Source: Rhizobium ruizarguesonis (lineage in GTDB: Bacteria; Pseudomonadota; Alphaproteobacteria; Rhizobiales; Rhizobiaceae). Taken from it: 41,955 nt of DNA. The stretch spans positions 1 through 41,955 of the forward strand of contig NZ_PQIG01000110.1 in NCBI RefSeq assembly GCF_012349115.1. Reading direction: 5' to 3'. The translations under genes and the position numbers were made by a program. Shown one piece after another: positions 32,925 through 41,499 of this stretch (the stretch's first letter is position 1; every line of letters begins with the position of its first letter). The notes below the pieces were generated by a model. It ran no database searches, was not told where the DNA came from, and worked only from the letters and a program-made list of their open reading frames with translations.

Positions 32925-32981
32925 TAAGCCAATTCGCCTATCGCCAGCGCGATACGTTGAAAAACGGAAAAAGGGGTCGCC

Positions 32982-34118
32982 ATGTCTACCGGAAATGAAA
33001 GAATCGCGATCATCGGTGCCGGCCTCGGCGGCGCGGCAGCGGGGGCGCTGCTCCAGCATGCCGGCTTCAATGTCCAGATCTTTGAACAGGCCCCGAGCTT
33101 TTCCCGCCTCGGCGCCGGTATCCACATGGGACCGAATGTCCTGAAGATCTTCCAGCGCATCGGCATGGACAAGAAGCTGGTCGATATCAGCAGCACGCCG
33201 GCCTATTGGTTCAGCCGGGATGGCCTGACGGGAGACTATCTCTCCCGCATTCCGCTCGAAGGTTATGGCGCGACCTATTGTACCGTCCATCGCGGCGATC
33301 TCTCTGCCTTGCAGATGGACACCATGACTCCCGGCACCGTCCAGTTCAACAAGCGATTGACCCTCCTCGAAGACAATGGCTCGGATGTCTACCTCGAATT
33401 CCAGGACGGCACCTCGGCGCGCGCCTCGATCGTGATCGGTGCCGACGGCATCAACTCGCGCGTTCGCGAAACATTGCTGGGCGCCGAAAAGCCGAACTAT
33501 AGCGGCTGGGTCGGTCATCGCGCGATGATCTCGGCGGAAAAGCTGAAAAAGTTCGACCTGACCTTCGAGGATTGCGTCAAGTGGTGGGGGCCGGATCGCC
33601 ACATGATGGTCTACTACACCACCAGCCGCCGCGACGAATATTACTACGTGACCGGCGTCCCGCACCCCGCCTGGGAATTCGACGGCGCTTTCGTGCAGAG
33701 CAGCCGTGAAGAAATGTCGGAAGCCTTTGCCGAATACCATCCGGTCATCCAGGCGCTGATCGAAGCCACCGACGACGTCACCAAGTGGCCGCTGTTCAAC
33801 CGTAACCCGCTACCGCTCTGGAGCCAGGGCCGCATGGTCCTGCTCGGCGATGCCTGCCACCCGATGAAGCCGCATATGGCTCAGGGTGCCGCCATGGCGA
33901 TCGAGGATGCGGCCATGCTGGCGCGATGCCTGAAGGAAACCGGATCGCAGGATTACGCGACCGCGTTCCGCCTCTATGAGGCCAGCCGACGCGATCGCGC
34001 GACGCAGGTCCAGACCGTGTCCAACGCCAATACGTTCCTGCAGACGCAGGAAGATCCTTCATGGGTCTATGGCTACGACGTCTATGCCGAGCCTATCCTC
34101 GACAAGAGCGTCGCATGA
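32982..34118 (+). CDS. nicC: 6-hydroxynicotinate 3-monooxygenase
   Basis: This 378-aa FAD-dependent aromatic hydroxylase has an N-terminal Rossmann motif IAIIGAGLGGAAAGALLQHA (about residues 8-27) and a central VIGADGINSRVRETLLG (the DG motif). The second FAD motif MVLLGDACHPMKPHMAQGAA lies near residue 290. NicC converts 6-hydroxynicotinate to 2,5-dihydroxypyridine by decarboxylative hydroxylation. Length and motif order match P. putida NicC. ATG 32982 has AAAAAGGGG upstream. Its TGA overlaps the nicD start (ATGA). The neighbouring nicD, nicE, nicF and nicX genes support the call over a generic salicylate-type hydroxylase. Confidence 0.93.
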   Translation: MSTGNERIAIIGAGLGGAAAGALLQHAGFNVQIFEQAPSFSRLGAGIHMGPNVLKIFQRIGMDKKLVDISSTPAYWFSRDGLTGDYLSRIPLEGYGATYCTVHRGDLSALQMDTMTPGTVQFNKRLTLLEDNGSDVYLEFQDGTSARASIVIGADGINSRVRETLLGAEKPNYSGWVGHRAMISAEKLKKFDLTFEDCVKWWGPDRHMMVYYTTSRRDEYYYVTGVPHPAWEFDGAFVQSSREEMSEAFAEYHPVIQALIEATDDVTKWPLFNRNPLPLWSQGRMVLLGDACHPMKPHMAQGAAMAIEDAAMLARCLKETGSQDYATAFRLYEASRRDRATQVQTVSNANTFLQTQEDPSWVYGYDVYAEPILDKSVA

Positions 34119-34912
34119 GCGCGGGCCTTCTCTACGGCGCGAATGTCTCTGCCAACGGCATTCGCCAGCATTACCTGCGCTATGGCGGCAAGGGTCGGCC
34201 GGTCATCCTCATTCCCGGCATCACCAGCCCGGCGATCACCTGGGGCTTCGTTGCCGAGCGCCTTGCCGAACGCCATGACGTCTACGTTCTCGATGTCCGG
34301 GGCCGCGGCCTGTCCTCGACCGGTCCGGATCTCGACTACGGTCTCGATGCCATGGCCGCCGACGTCATCAGCTTTGCCCAGGCGCTCGGTGTTGGCGCTC
34401 CTGCGCTGCTCGGCCATTCGATGGGTGCGCGCATCGCCATGCGGGCGGCAAATACCGGCGGCGAGTTCTCCCGCCTCGCCCTTATCGATCCCCCGGTCTC
34501 CGGGCCGGGCCGCCGGCCTTATCCGAGCAAGTTGCCCTGGTATGTCGATAGCATCCGCCTCGCGCTGGCAGGCATTGATGCCGAGGGCATGAAGGCGTTT
34601 TGCCCGACATGGTCGGAAAGCCAGCTGCGGTTGCGCGCCGAATGGCTGCACACCTGCTTCGAGCCTGCCATCGTCACCGCCTTCGAGGACTTCCACCGGG
34701 ACGACATCTTCCCGGATTTCGCCACGCTGAAGCAGCCGTCGATGCTGATGGTCGCGGGACGTGGCGGCGTGATCGCGCCGGAAGATGAAGCGGAAATCCG
34801 TGGGCTCAACCCCGCTATCGAGATCAGCCGCGTCCCGAATGCCGGTCACATGATCCCTTGGGACGATCTCGACGGCTTCTTCGAAGCGCTTGGAGATTTC
34901 CTCTCCCGATAA
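34115..34912 (+). CDS. nicD: N-formylmaleamate deformylase (alpha/beta hydrolase)
   Basis: This 265-aa alpha/beta hydrolase has an oxyanion region VILIPGITSPAITWGF, nucleophile elbow GHSMGA with Ser near 102, the acid Asp at about 125 (LALIDPPVSG) and His at about 245 (PNAGHMIPWDD). The triad spacing fits NicD. It removes formate from N-formylmaleamate to give maleamate. ATG 34115 overlaps the nicC stop. A strong intrinsic terminator follows 6 bp after its stop codon, separating it from nicE. Confidence 0.92.
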   Translation: MSAGLLYGANVSANGIRQHYLRYGGKGRPVILIPGITSPAITWGFVAERLAERHDVYVLDVRGRGLSSTGPDLDYGLDAMAADVISFAQALGVGAPALLGHSMGARIAMRAANTGGEFSRLALIDPPVSGPGRRPYPSKLPWYVDSIRLALAGIDAEGMKAFCPTWSESQLRLRAEWLHTCFEPAIVTAFEDFHRDDIFPDFATLKQPSMLMVAGRGGVIAPEDEAEIRGLNPAIEISRVPNAGHMIPWDDLDGFFEALGDFLSR

Positions 34913-34918
34913 ACTCTG

Positions 34919-34945
34919 ATGGCGGGTCTTTGGCCCGCCATTTTT
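34919..34945 (+). terminator. Rho-independent terminator after nicD
   Basis: An 8-bp stem ATGGCGGG/CCCGCCAT (34919-34926 and 34934-34941) with a 7-nt loop is followed by TTTTATT. It lies right after the nicD stop and 57 bp before nicE. It should end or attenuate the nicCD transcript within the cluster. Confidence 0.85.
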
Positions 34946-35002
34946 ATTGCCGCAGCGAGAGCGCCCCAATGTGCGCCCGCTCACTCATCAAAGGAGCCGT
35001 CC

Positions 35003-35755
35003 GTGCAGAAACCCTATCGTATCGGCCAGATCGTGCCGAGTTCCAACACGACGATGGAGACGGAAATTCCGGCGATGCTGATGGCCCGCCAGCTTATCCG
35101 CCCGGAGCGCTTCACCTTCCATTCCAGCCGCATGCGCATGAAGAAGGTGGTCAAGGAAGAACTGGCCGCCATGGACGCCGAGTCCGATCGGTGCGCCATC
35201 GAACTGTCCGATGCCCGCGTCGACGTGCTGGGATATGCCTGCCTCGTCGCCATCATGGCGATGGGCCTCGGCTACCATCGCCAGTCGGAAAAGCGCCTGA
35301 CCGGCCGCACGCAGGAAAACGACACGAACATCCCGGTCGTCACCAGCGCCGGCGCGCTGATCGAGGGCCTGAAGGTGATGAAGGCGAAGAAGATCGCCGT
35401 CGTCGCGCCCTATATGAAGCCGCTGACCGAACTCGTCGTGAACTATATTCGCGAGGAAGGCTTCGAAGTGATGGATTGGCGGGCGCTTGAAATTCCCGAC
35501 AATCTGGATGTTGCCCGCCACGATCCGGAAAACCTGCCGGCCATCGTCCAGACGCTCGATCTTTCCGATGTCGATGTCATCGTGCTTTCGGCCTGCGTGC
35601 AGATGCCGTCGCTGCCCGTCATCGCCAAGGTCGAGGCCATGACCGGCAAACCGGTGCTCACCGCCGCCGTGGCGACCACCTATTGCATGCTGAAATCGCT
35701 GGGACTGGAAGCCGTCGTGCCGGGTGCCGGTGCGCTTCTGTCCGGTGCTTATTGA
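35003..35755 (+). CDS. nicE: Maleate cis-trans isomerase
   Basis: The product is a 250-aa Asp/Glu-racemase-fold isomerase. It opens YRIGQIVPSSNTTMETEIPA with the substrate-binding SSNTTME loop. The two catalytic cysteines are at about 80 (VLGYACLVAIMAMG) and 198 (IVLSACVQMPSLP). It converts maleate to fumarate, the last step before the TCA cycle. The start is GTG 35003 with AAGGAG six bases upstream, which gives exactly the expected family length. The open frame back to 34919 crosses the terminator and is rejected. It lies after the nicD terminator, so nicE may start a second transcript. Confidence 0.93.
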   Translation: MQKPYRIGQIVPSSNTTMETEIPAMLMARQLIRPERFTFHSSRMRMKKVVKEELAAMDAESDRCAIELSDARVDVLGYACLVAIMAMGLGYHRQSEKRLTGRTQENDTNIPVVTSAGALIEGLKVMKAKKIAVVAPYMKPLTELVVNYIREEGFEVMDWRALEIPDNLDVARHDPENLPAIVQTLDLSDVDVIVLSACVQMPSLPVIAKVEAMTGKPVLTAAVATTYCMLKSLGLEAVVPGAGALLSGAY

Positions 35756-35813
35756 ACCTGACGTTTTTGTCGTGTCCGGCCGCATTGCGGCGGAGGAAAG
35801 CAAGGAGTGCCCC

Positions 35814-36455
35814 ATGCAGAGTGCTGAAACCAACTATCAGGGCGTTTGGGGCAACCGCATCGGTTTCGGCCAGCGGCCGGCCCTTCTGGTGATCGACTTC
35901 CTGAAAGCCTATACGGTGGAAGGCGCGCCGCTCTATGCGCCGGGTGTCGTCGATGCCGTGGCACAAACACCGGCACTTCTGGTCGCCGCGCGCGCCGCAG
36001 GCATTCCCGTCATCCACACCCGCATTCTCTATCTCGCCGAGAACTGCGCCGATGGCGGCATGTGGGTGAAAAAGGCTCCGGTCATGATGGCCATGGTCGA
36101 GGGCAACGTGCTGGCCGAATTCTGCGACGGCGTCGAGCCGGAAAAGGGCGAGCTGGTCATCGTCAAGCAATATGCCAGCGCCTTTTTCGGCACCAGTCTC
36201 GCCTCTCTACTTCACACGCAGGGTATCGACACCGTCGTTCTTGCCGGATGCTCGACAAGCGGCTGCATTCGCGCAAGTGCGGTGGATGCCGTCCAGCACG
36301 GGTTCCGGACCATCGTCGTGCGCGATTGCGTCGGCGACCGGCACCCCGATCCGCACAATGCCAACCTCTTCGACATCGACAGCAAGTACGGCGATGTCGT
36401 TTCAAGGGAGGATGCCATCGCCGAAATCGCCAAGATCAAGTCCGACTGTCTGTAA
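35814..36455 (+). CDS. nicF: Maleamate amidohydrolase
   Basis: This 213-aa isochorismatase-fold amidase has the acid Asp (PALLVIDFLKAYTVEG, about residue 27), a Lys in ELVIVKQYASAFFGTSLASL and the nucleophile Cys at 151 (AGCSTSGCIRASAVDA). It hydrolyses maleamate to maleate and ammonia. ATG 35814 follows CAAGGAG, so the longer open frame is not used. It lies 58 bp after nicE and 45 bp before nicX, consistent with a nicEFX unit. Confidence 0.93.
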   Translation: MQSAETNYQGVWGNRIGFGQRPALLVIDFLKAYTVEGAPLYAPGVVDAVAQTPALLVAARAAGIPVIHTRILYLAENCADGGMWVKKAPVMMAMVEGNVLAEFCDGVEPEKGELVIVKQYASAFFGTSLASLLHTQGIDTVVLAGCSTSGCIRASAVDAVQHGFRTIVVRDCVGDRHPDPHNANLFDIDSKYGDVVSREDAIAEIAKIKSDCL

Positions 36456-36500
36456 CTTTACAAAAACAGCCAAGCCTTCACGTAAGATAGGGGAACGAGC

Positions 36501-37535
36501 ATGGATCAATTCAGCTTCACCGAAATCTGCCTACATCAGTTGAAGATGTCGGGCGTCCACGAGGGCGAAAAACTCATCGTCCTGACCCAGGGCAACGAGC
36601 GCCTCGATTACGCCGACGCCTTCATGGCGGCGGGCATGCGTCTTGGGGCCAAGATGTATCACATGCGTTTGCCACCGGTGCCGCCGGCAGGTGCATGGGC
36701 CGTCGGCCAGACCGGACTTGCAGCCATGCCTGACGCGGTCGAAGCCCTAAAGGCCGCCGATATGCTGATCGATTGCATCTTCCTGCTCTTCAGCCCGGAG
36801 CAGATGGCGATCCAGGCGGCCGGAACACGTATCCTGACCGCCGTCGAACCGCCGGAGATTCTCGCCCGCATGTTGCCGACAAAGGAACTGCGCGAGCGCG
36901 TCGAATTTGCCGGAGAGCTGCTCTCCAAAGCGAAGGTGATGCGGATCACCTCGGCACATGGCACCGATGTCACCTACAAACTCAACACCTATCCGGCCAT
37001 CACGGAATATGCGTGCACCGACGAGCCGGGCCGCTGGGATCATTGGCCGTCCGGCTTTGTCTTCACGGGCGGTGACGATGATGGCGTCGACGGTACGATC
37101 GTCGTTGCCCCGGGCGATATTCTGCTGCCGCAGAACATCTACGTGCGCGATCCGATCTACTACACCATTGAAAACGGTTGGATCACCGACATTCGCGGCG
37201 GCCTCGATGCCGAGCTGGTCAAGTCCTACATGGACGGTTTCAATGATCCGCGTGGCATGGGCATGAGCCATGTTGGCTGGGGTCTTAATCAGAACGCCAA
37301 GTGGCATCGCATGGTGCCCGGCGAATTTCCGGGCGGCATGGGCATGGAGGCCCGCTCGTTCTACGGCAATGTCATGTTCTCGACCGGCCCGAACAATGAA
37401 TTGGGCGGCCCGAACGACACGGCCTGCCATCTCGATATCCCGATGCGCAATTGCTCGCTCTTTCTCGACGATGAGCCGATGGTCCTGAACGGCGATATCG
37501 TCGTCAAGGAAATGAAGCACACCGTCAAATCGTAA
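36501..37535 (+). CDS. nicX: 2,5-dihydroxypyridine 5,6-dioxygenase
   Basis: This 344-aa Fe(II) extradiol-type dioxygenase opens the pyridine ring to N-formylmaleamate. The putative iron ligands are visible at the spacing of the NicX family: His 257 (MSHVGWGLNQ), His 310 and Asp 312 (DTACHLDIPMRNCS). The N-terminal half is an M29-aminopeptidase-like fold that lacks peptidase function in this family. ATG 36501 has GGGGAACG upstream. It is the last catabolic gene of the plus-strand arm and is followed by a 12-bp hairpin. Confidence 0.94.
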   Translation: MDQFSFTEICLHQLKMSGVHEGEKLIVLTQGNERLDYADAFMAAGMRLGAKMYHMRLPPVPPAGAWAVGQTGLAAMPDAVEALKAADMLIDCIFLLFSPEQMAIQAAGTRILTAVEPPEILARMLPTKELRERVEFAGELLSKAKVMRITSAHGTDVTYKLNTYPAITEYACTDEPGRWDHWPSGFVFTGGDDDGVDGTIVVAPGDILLPQNIYVRDPIYYTIENGWITDIRGGLDAELVKSYMDGFNDPRGMGMSHVGWGLNQNAKWHRMVPGEFPGGMGMEARSFYGNVMFSTGPNNELGGPNDTACHLDIPMRNCSLFLDDEPMVLNGDIVVKEMKHTVKS

Positions 37536-37546
37536 TCGCAACCAAC

Positions 37547-37574
37547 CTGCTTGGCGTGAAAACACGCCAAGCAG
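37547..37574 (+). terminator. Strong hairpin after nicX
   Basis: A perfect 12-bp stem CTGCTTGGCGTG/CACGCCAAGCAG with an AAAA loop starts 11 bp after the nicX stop. There is no U tract, so it may be a weak terminator or an mRNA 3'-stabilising hairpin that lowers read-through into the MarR gene. A GTG at 37556 that could start the MarR frame falls inside the stem and is therefore an unlikely start. Confidence 0.6.
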
Positions 37575-37624
37575 CCCGAGCCTCGTATGCCTTGACCGGT
37601 GAAACATGCTGTGGTGTTTCCTGC

Positions 37625-38152
37625 ATGGACGCACTAGACGCCGCAACCGATGGACCCGCTAACATGACTGTCAAAGACATCGAACGCCCACGTGAAGCCG
37701 CGGTGTCTGAAACCGCCTATGATGTTACCGAGCAGGTGGGTCACTTGCTGCGAAAAGCCTATCAGCGGCATCTCTCGATCTTCCAGGCCAACGCCAGTGA
37801 CCCAGACCTGACATCCGTCCAGTTCGTCACGCTCTGCGCGCTACACGATCTCGGCCCGAGCTCTCAGGTCGAACTGGTGAAGGCCACCTCGGTCGATCAG
37901 GCGACCATCCGCGGGATCGTCGAGCGTCTGAAAGCACGTGGATTGATCGACCTGTCCAAAGACAAAGCCGACGCCCGCAAGGTCGTCATTTCTCTCCTGC
38001 CGAAGGGTGAGGCGCTGCTTCAGGACATGTATCCTCGCGCATATCTCATCAGCGAAAAGACCGTCTCTCCCCTCAATCCGGCGGAGAGAATTGCGCTCCT
38101 GTATCTTCTTCGTAAAATTGCAGACGATGAGACCGGAGATACGTCACGGTAA
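37625..38152 (+). CDS. nicR: MarR-family regulator of nicotinate degradation (NicR-like)
   Basis: From ATG 37625 this is a 175-aa winged-helix protein; from ATG 37664 (MTVKDIERPR) it is 162 aa, and neither start has a strong ribosome-binding site. The DNA-binding part is LTSVQFVTLCALHDLGPSSQ, SVDQATIRGIVERLKARGLI and the wing DKADARKVVISLLPKGE. NicR of P. putida is a MarR repressor released by 6-hydroxynicotinate. The place at the end of the cluster and the paired palindromes at 32.8-32.9 kb suit that role. It is paralogous to the MarR at 18.3 kb. Confidence 0.88.
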   Translation: MDALDAATDGPANMTVKDIERPREAAVSETAYDVTEQVGHLLRKAYQRHLSIFQANASDPDLTSVQFVTLCALHDLGPSSQVELVKATSVDQATIRGIVERLKARGLIDLSKDKADARKVVISLLPKGEALLQDMYPRAYLISEKTVSPLNPAERIALLYLLRKIADDETGDTSR

Positions 38153-38289
38153 TAGTTCAGCGCTGGGCCTATGCCGGCCCTGGTTTCGAAAGGAAGCGAG
38201 CCCACGCCTGCATGGTGAAGCGTCATAATTCCCCTTCGTTCGCAGTTGAGAAGTCTTCGTCATTTCACCGGTCGGAGCTGTCAGATTCG

Positions 38290-38792
38290 ATCACCGGCGG
38301 TGTTTCGCTCTGCGGGGCGATACGCTCCCAACGGTCGGCAAATGGACGGCAAGCGGTTTTTATATCGATGCCAACCGGGAACTCGCAGCATTCGTCCTCT
38401 CCGTTGCTCCCCCAGTTCACCCAGTGTGACTGACGCCTTTGGACAATCAGGAAGTTGCCGGCAACCGCCGACGGTCCGCTCCGGCTCTCCCGCGCGCCGT
38501 CTGCGGCGTCGAAGCTCGGCCGGAGGCATGCCGACATTCCGATGGTCGGGCTGGCACGCCGCGCGCACCGCTCATTAGCGTCGTCGAGCGGCTGGTGGGA
38601 CGTGGATAAAAGCCGTCGATAGAATCTCATCACCATCGCATTGTTTTTGCTGGGGGCGGATTCTCGAAATCCGGAACATACTTTCCCGGCACTGTCGTCA
38701 TCGCGGGCGGCACATTCGCCGATCCGTCCTTTCCTGCGCCGGATCATGTTCATTGGTGGGATGATCGGCCGCATTGGATAGACCTGGCCTAG
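38290..38792 (+). pseudogene. GFA/CENP-V-family remnant (frameshifted)
   Basis: Two fragments in order on the plus strand resemble the ends of a glutathione-dependent formaldehyde-activating-type (GFA) zinc protein. The N-terminal ITGGVSLCGAIRSQ is near 38290-38331, in one frame. The C-terminal SGTYFPGTVVIAGGTFADPS, then PAPDHVHWWDDRPHWIDLA and a stop, is at 38661-38792 in another frame. The stretch between carries no clear similarity. The zinc-site pattern is damaged at the first Cys pair. This is the main content of the 960-bp gap between nicR and the chemoreceptor gene. I see nothing convincing in 38793-39113 apart from short AT-rich upstream sequence. Confidence 0.45.
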
Positions 38793-39113
38793 CCGAGCGA
38801 GCGCCATGCCGGAAATTGACATTCCTGGCACGCCTGGATCGAAGATCGTATGTCCTTCTTGCAGACTGGGTGGCTGGCCCGACACTGATTTTCGAGAGTT
38901 GCTCGGACGTGCCTAGCTGATCCTCATGACAAAAGGACGAGCCGTGGTGATTAAAGAGAAACTTTCGTTGGAATCGATGTCGGGTCGCCGACCGGCATCG
39001 TCGCTCGAAATCTTCGGCAAACGATGCTTTACATATGAGTAAAACATTAAATGTTTTTGATACAAACTCCTTGTCCGCCGGCCATAGGGTCGAACGTCTC
39101 AAGGGGTCCTTCA

Positions 39114-40997
39114 ATGCGTCGTCCAAGCATAAAGTCCAGCCTGCTCCTTATTTTCAGCGGCGTAGCGCTTCTTTTCGGCATTGTCGCGTATCTCGCGATC
39201 GATGGTCTTAGCAAGACAAACGGCTCCACCGAAGAAATCGCGAACAATTGGTTGCCGAGCGTACAGGCATCCCGGACGATCAATCTCAACATGGCAAATT
39301 TGCGCGTCGCTTATCGCGATCACATCATCGCGCAGTCGGAACCCGAAAAGAAAACGCGCGAAGAGGCTATTACAGTTGCCGAGGACACGGTTCGCAAGTC
39401 GGTAGATGCCTATGTGACGCTGGCATCGTCGGACCGCGAACGCCAGTTGATCAGCGCAATAAAGGAAAACGTTGAGAGTTATATCGCCAGCAAACCTCAG
39501 CTTCTCGCTCTTTCCCGCGAGAACAAGACTGAAGAGGCCGGACGATATCTTGGCGGGGGAATGCGAACCTATTCAGACAAGCTGAAGGAACTAACGACGG
39601 CTCTGGTGGAGTTGAATCTCAGCGGCAGCAAACAGGCTGCCGAGGTGAGCAGGACGACCTACGCGTCCGTCAAGTTCTATCTGTTTACGGCGATCGGTTT
39701 TGCGGGATTGCTGGTCGCTGGCGCTATTGCGTTCGTGCTGACAGGCATTGCCAATCCCATTACCGAGATTACAACCTCAATGAGGCGACTGGCCGAAGGC
39801 GACACCAACTCCAGTATCCCGTTTGCCGGCCGGGCCGACGAAATCGGTTCCATGGCGGGCGCGGTGGAAATCTTCCGCCAAGCCGCAATCGCAAACAAGC
39901 GAATGGAGATGGAAGCGGCGGAAAGTCGGAAACAGGCGGAGGTCGATCGCATCGCCGCGCAACAGCAAGCAGAATCTGATGCCGCGGAGCGTTTACGTGT
40001 CGCTACATCAGGTCTCGCGGCCGGCTTGAAGCGGCTCGCTGCAGGTGATCTCGCCTTCCAGCTCGATCAGGCATTTGCTCCCGACTTCGAGGCCCTGCGC
40101 CATGACTTCAATCAATCTGTCGCCCAACTTGGTGGAACGCTGATGTCGATCTCCAGCAGCATCACCACGATCGACGATGGCACCCGGGAAATCTCGTCGG
40201 GGGCGGGTGATCTTTCAAAGCGCACGGAACAGCAGGCAGCCTCGCTTGAAGAGACGGCAGCAGCATTGGAAGAGATCACCGCAAACGTGGCGAATTCCAG
40301 CAAGCGCACCGAGGAGACCCGGGCAGTTGCCAACGAGGCAAACCGAAGCGCTACTATGTCTGCCGATGTCGTTTCTCATGCAGAAGAGGCGATGGGACGC
40401 ATCGAGACTTCGTCGCAGCAGATTTCCAACATCATCGGCGTGATCGATGAAATCGCATTCCAGACCAACCTTCTTGCCCTGAACGCGGGCGTAGAAGCAG
40501 CCAGGGCCGGTGAAGCCGGCAAGGGCTTCGCGGTCGTTGCTCAGGAGGTGCGAGAACTTGCGCAGCGTTCAGCCAGCGCGGCCAAGGAGATCAAGGGCCT
40601 CATCCAGAACTCCTCCAAAGAGGTGGAGAGCGGAGTGAAGCTCGTGCGTGATACGGGCCAGGCTCTCAAGACCATCGGCAGTCTCATCGCACAGATCAAT
40701 CACCACATGGATGCGATCGCAACCTCTGCCAAAGAGCAGTCGGTCGGCCTCAGCGAAGTCAACGTTGCAGTCAATCAGATGGACCAGACGACGCAACAGA
40801 ACGCAGCCATGGTGGAACAATCGACTGCCGCCTCCGCCTCGCTCGCTCAGGAAGCCCAGAAGCTTCGCGAGCTTGTCAGGAAGTTCAAGCTCGATGATGT
40901 CGTTCCTAACCATTCCGGAGTTCTTCGCCCGATGGCGAGAGCAATGGCTCAACCTGCCACCGCTGCAACCGTTCAGCTCGCTTCGATGCGCCGCTAA
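39114..40997 (+). CDS. Methyl-accepting chemotaxis protein
   Basis: This 627-aa chemoreceptor has TM1 at about residues 9-30 (LLLIFSGVALLFGIVAYLAI) and a periplasmic four-helix-bundle ligand domain (about 31-190). TM2 is at about 190-212 (FYLFTAIGFAGLLVAGAIAF), followed by a HAMP domain (NPITEITTSMRRLAEGD) and a second HAMP-like segment (LKRLAAGDLAFQLDQAF). The signalling coiled coil has the hairpin tip IDEIAFQTNLLALNAGVEAA. No C-terminal CheR-binding pentapeptide is seen. ATG 39114 follows AAGGGG; the earlier in-frame ATG at 39051 is rejected. It has no chemotaxis partners nearby, so it plugs into a chromosomal or other system. Its ligand may relate to the adjacent catabolic genes, but this is inference. 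Confidence 0.93.
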   Translation: MRRPSIKSSLLLIFSGVALLFGIVAYLAIDGLSKTNGSTEEIANNWLPSVQASRTINLNMANLRVAYRDHIIAQSEPEKKTREEAITVAEDTVRKSVDAYVTLASSDRERQLISAIKENVESYIASKPQLLALSRENKTEEAGRYLGGGMRTYSDKLKELTTALVELNLSGSKQAAEVSRTTYASVKFYLFTAIGFAGLLVAGAIAFVLTGIANPITEITTSMRRLAEGDTNSSIPFAGRADEIGSMAGAVEIFRQAAIANKRMEMEAAESRKQAEVDRIAAQQQAESDAAERLRVATSGLAAGLKRLAAGDLAFQLDQAFAPDFEALRHDFNQSVAQLGGTLMSISSSITTIDDGTREISSGAGDLSKRTEQQAASLEETAAALEEITANVANSSKRTEETRAVANEANRSATMSADVVSHAEEAMGRIETSSQQISNIIGVIDEIAFQTNLLALNAGVEAARAGEAGKGFAVVAQEVRELAQRSASAAKEIKGLIQNSSKEVESGVKLVRDTGQALKTIGSLIAQINHHMDAIATSAKEQSVGLSEVNVAVNQMDQTTQQNAAMVEQSTAASASLAQEAQKLRELVRKFKLDDVVPNHSGVLRPMARAMAQPATAATVQLASMRR

Positions 40998-41232
40998 CAT
41001 CTCCCACGCAGGTAATGGGAGCAAGACTAGCTGCGGAAATAACAGTTTTATTTGATGATGCGGTTCCGGGCGCAGCCACTCACGAGAGAGGGACAGCGCT
41101 TACTCCGTGATGGCGAACGACTAAGACGCTTCGTGAGCTGATCCCAGAGTGGGAGTGGCCGGGGCCAATCACCTAAAGAAAGCGAGGTTCGATCACCTTC
41201 AACAGGAACAGCCCCCAGGTGAAGACGAACGA

Positions 41233-41499
41233 CTAAAGCAATCGTTTCGACAATCGGACGGCGGCTTGGTATTCGGCGCCGTCATAGAACGCACGGGCAT
41301 CCTCCATGGTCGGAATAGTGACTATCACGACGCCTTCAGGCGCGGCACCTTCGAGAACGTCCTGAGGACAGTAGGCCGCGAGAACCGTGGCTCCCGAGGT
41401 GGCCAGCAAAGGTGCGGCCGTTTCAGCACAGGTCTGGATTTCGTCTGCATTGCGCGGGCGCTCGCAGATGTTTGTCACCACTGCGCAGTGGTTTGGCAT
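41233..41499 (-). CDS. DUF1330-family small protein
   Basis: The product is 88 aa from ATG 41499; GTG 41526 would add nine residues. The C-terminal half shows the DUF1330 pattern: ATSGATVLAAYCPQDVLEGA, then VVIVTIPTMEDARAFYDGAE and YQAAVRLSKR. This is a ferredoxin-like dimeric alpha/beta-barrel fold of unknown biochemical role. It reads opposite to its neighbours, lies between the chemoreceptor and a ROK fragment, and has no strong ribosome-binding site. It may be intact, but its N-terminus is poorly conserved. Confidence 0.65.
   Translation of the reverse strand: MPNHCAVVTNICERPRNADEIQTCAETAAPLLATSGATVLAAYCPQDVLEGAAPEGVVIVTIPTMEDARAFYDGAEYQAAVRLSKRLL

Noticed and set aside
38265..38885. 206-codon minus-strand open frame in the gap after nicR
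   Set aside because: It has no recognisable motif or ribosome-binding site, and the opposite strand holds GFA-like fragments; treated as a chance frame.
38927..39043. Small plus-strand ORF of 38 codons starting MTKGRAVVIKEKLSLE
   Set aside because: No ribosome-binding support or similarity that I recognise; it lies in a decayed region.
41001..41021. CTCCCA/TGGGAG hairpin just after the chemoreceptor stop, considered as a terminator
   Set aside because: It has a 6-bp stem with a 9-nt loop and no following T run; too weak to call.
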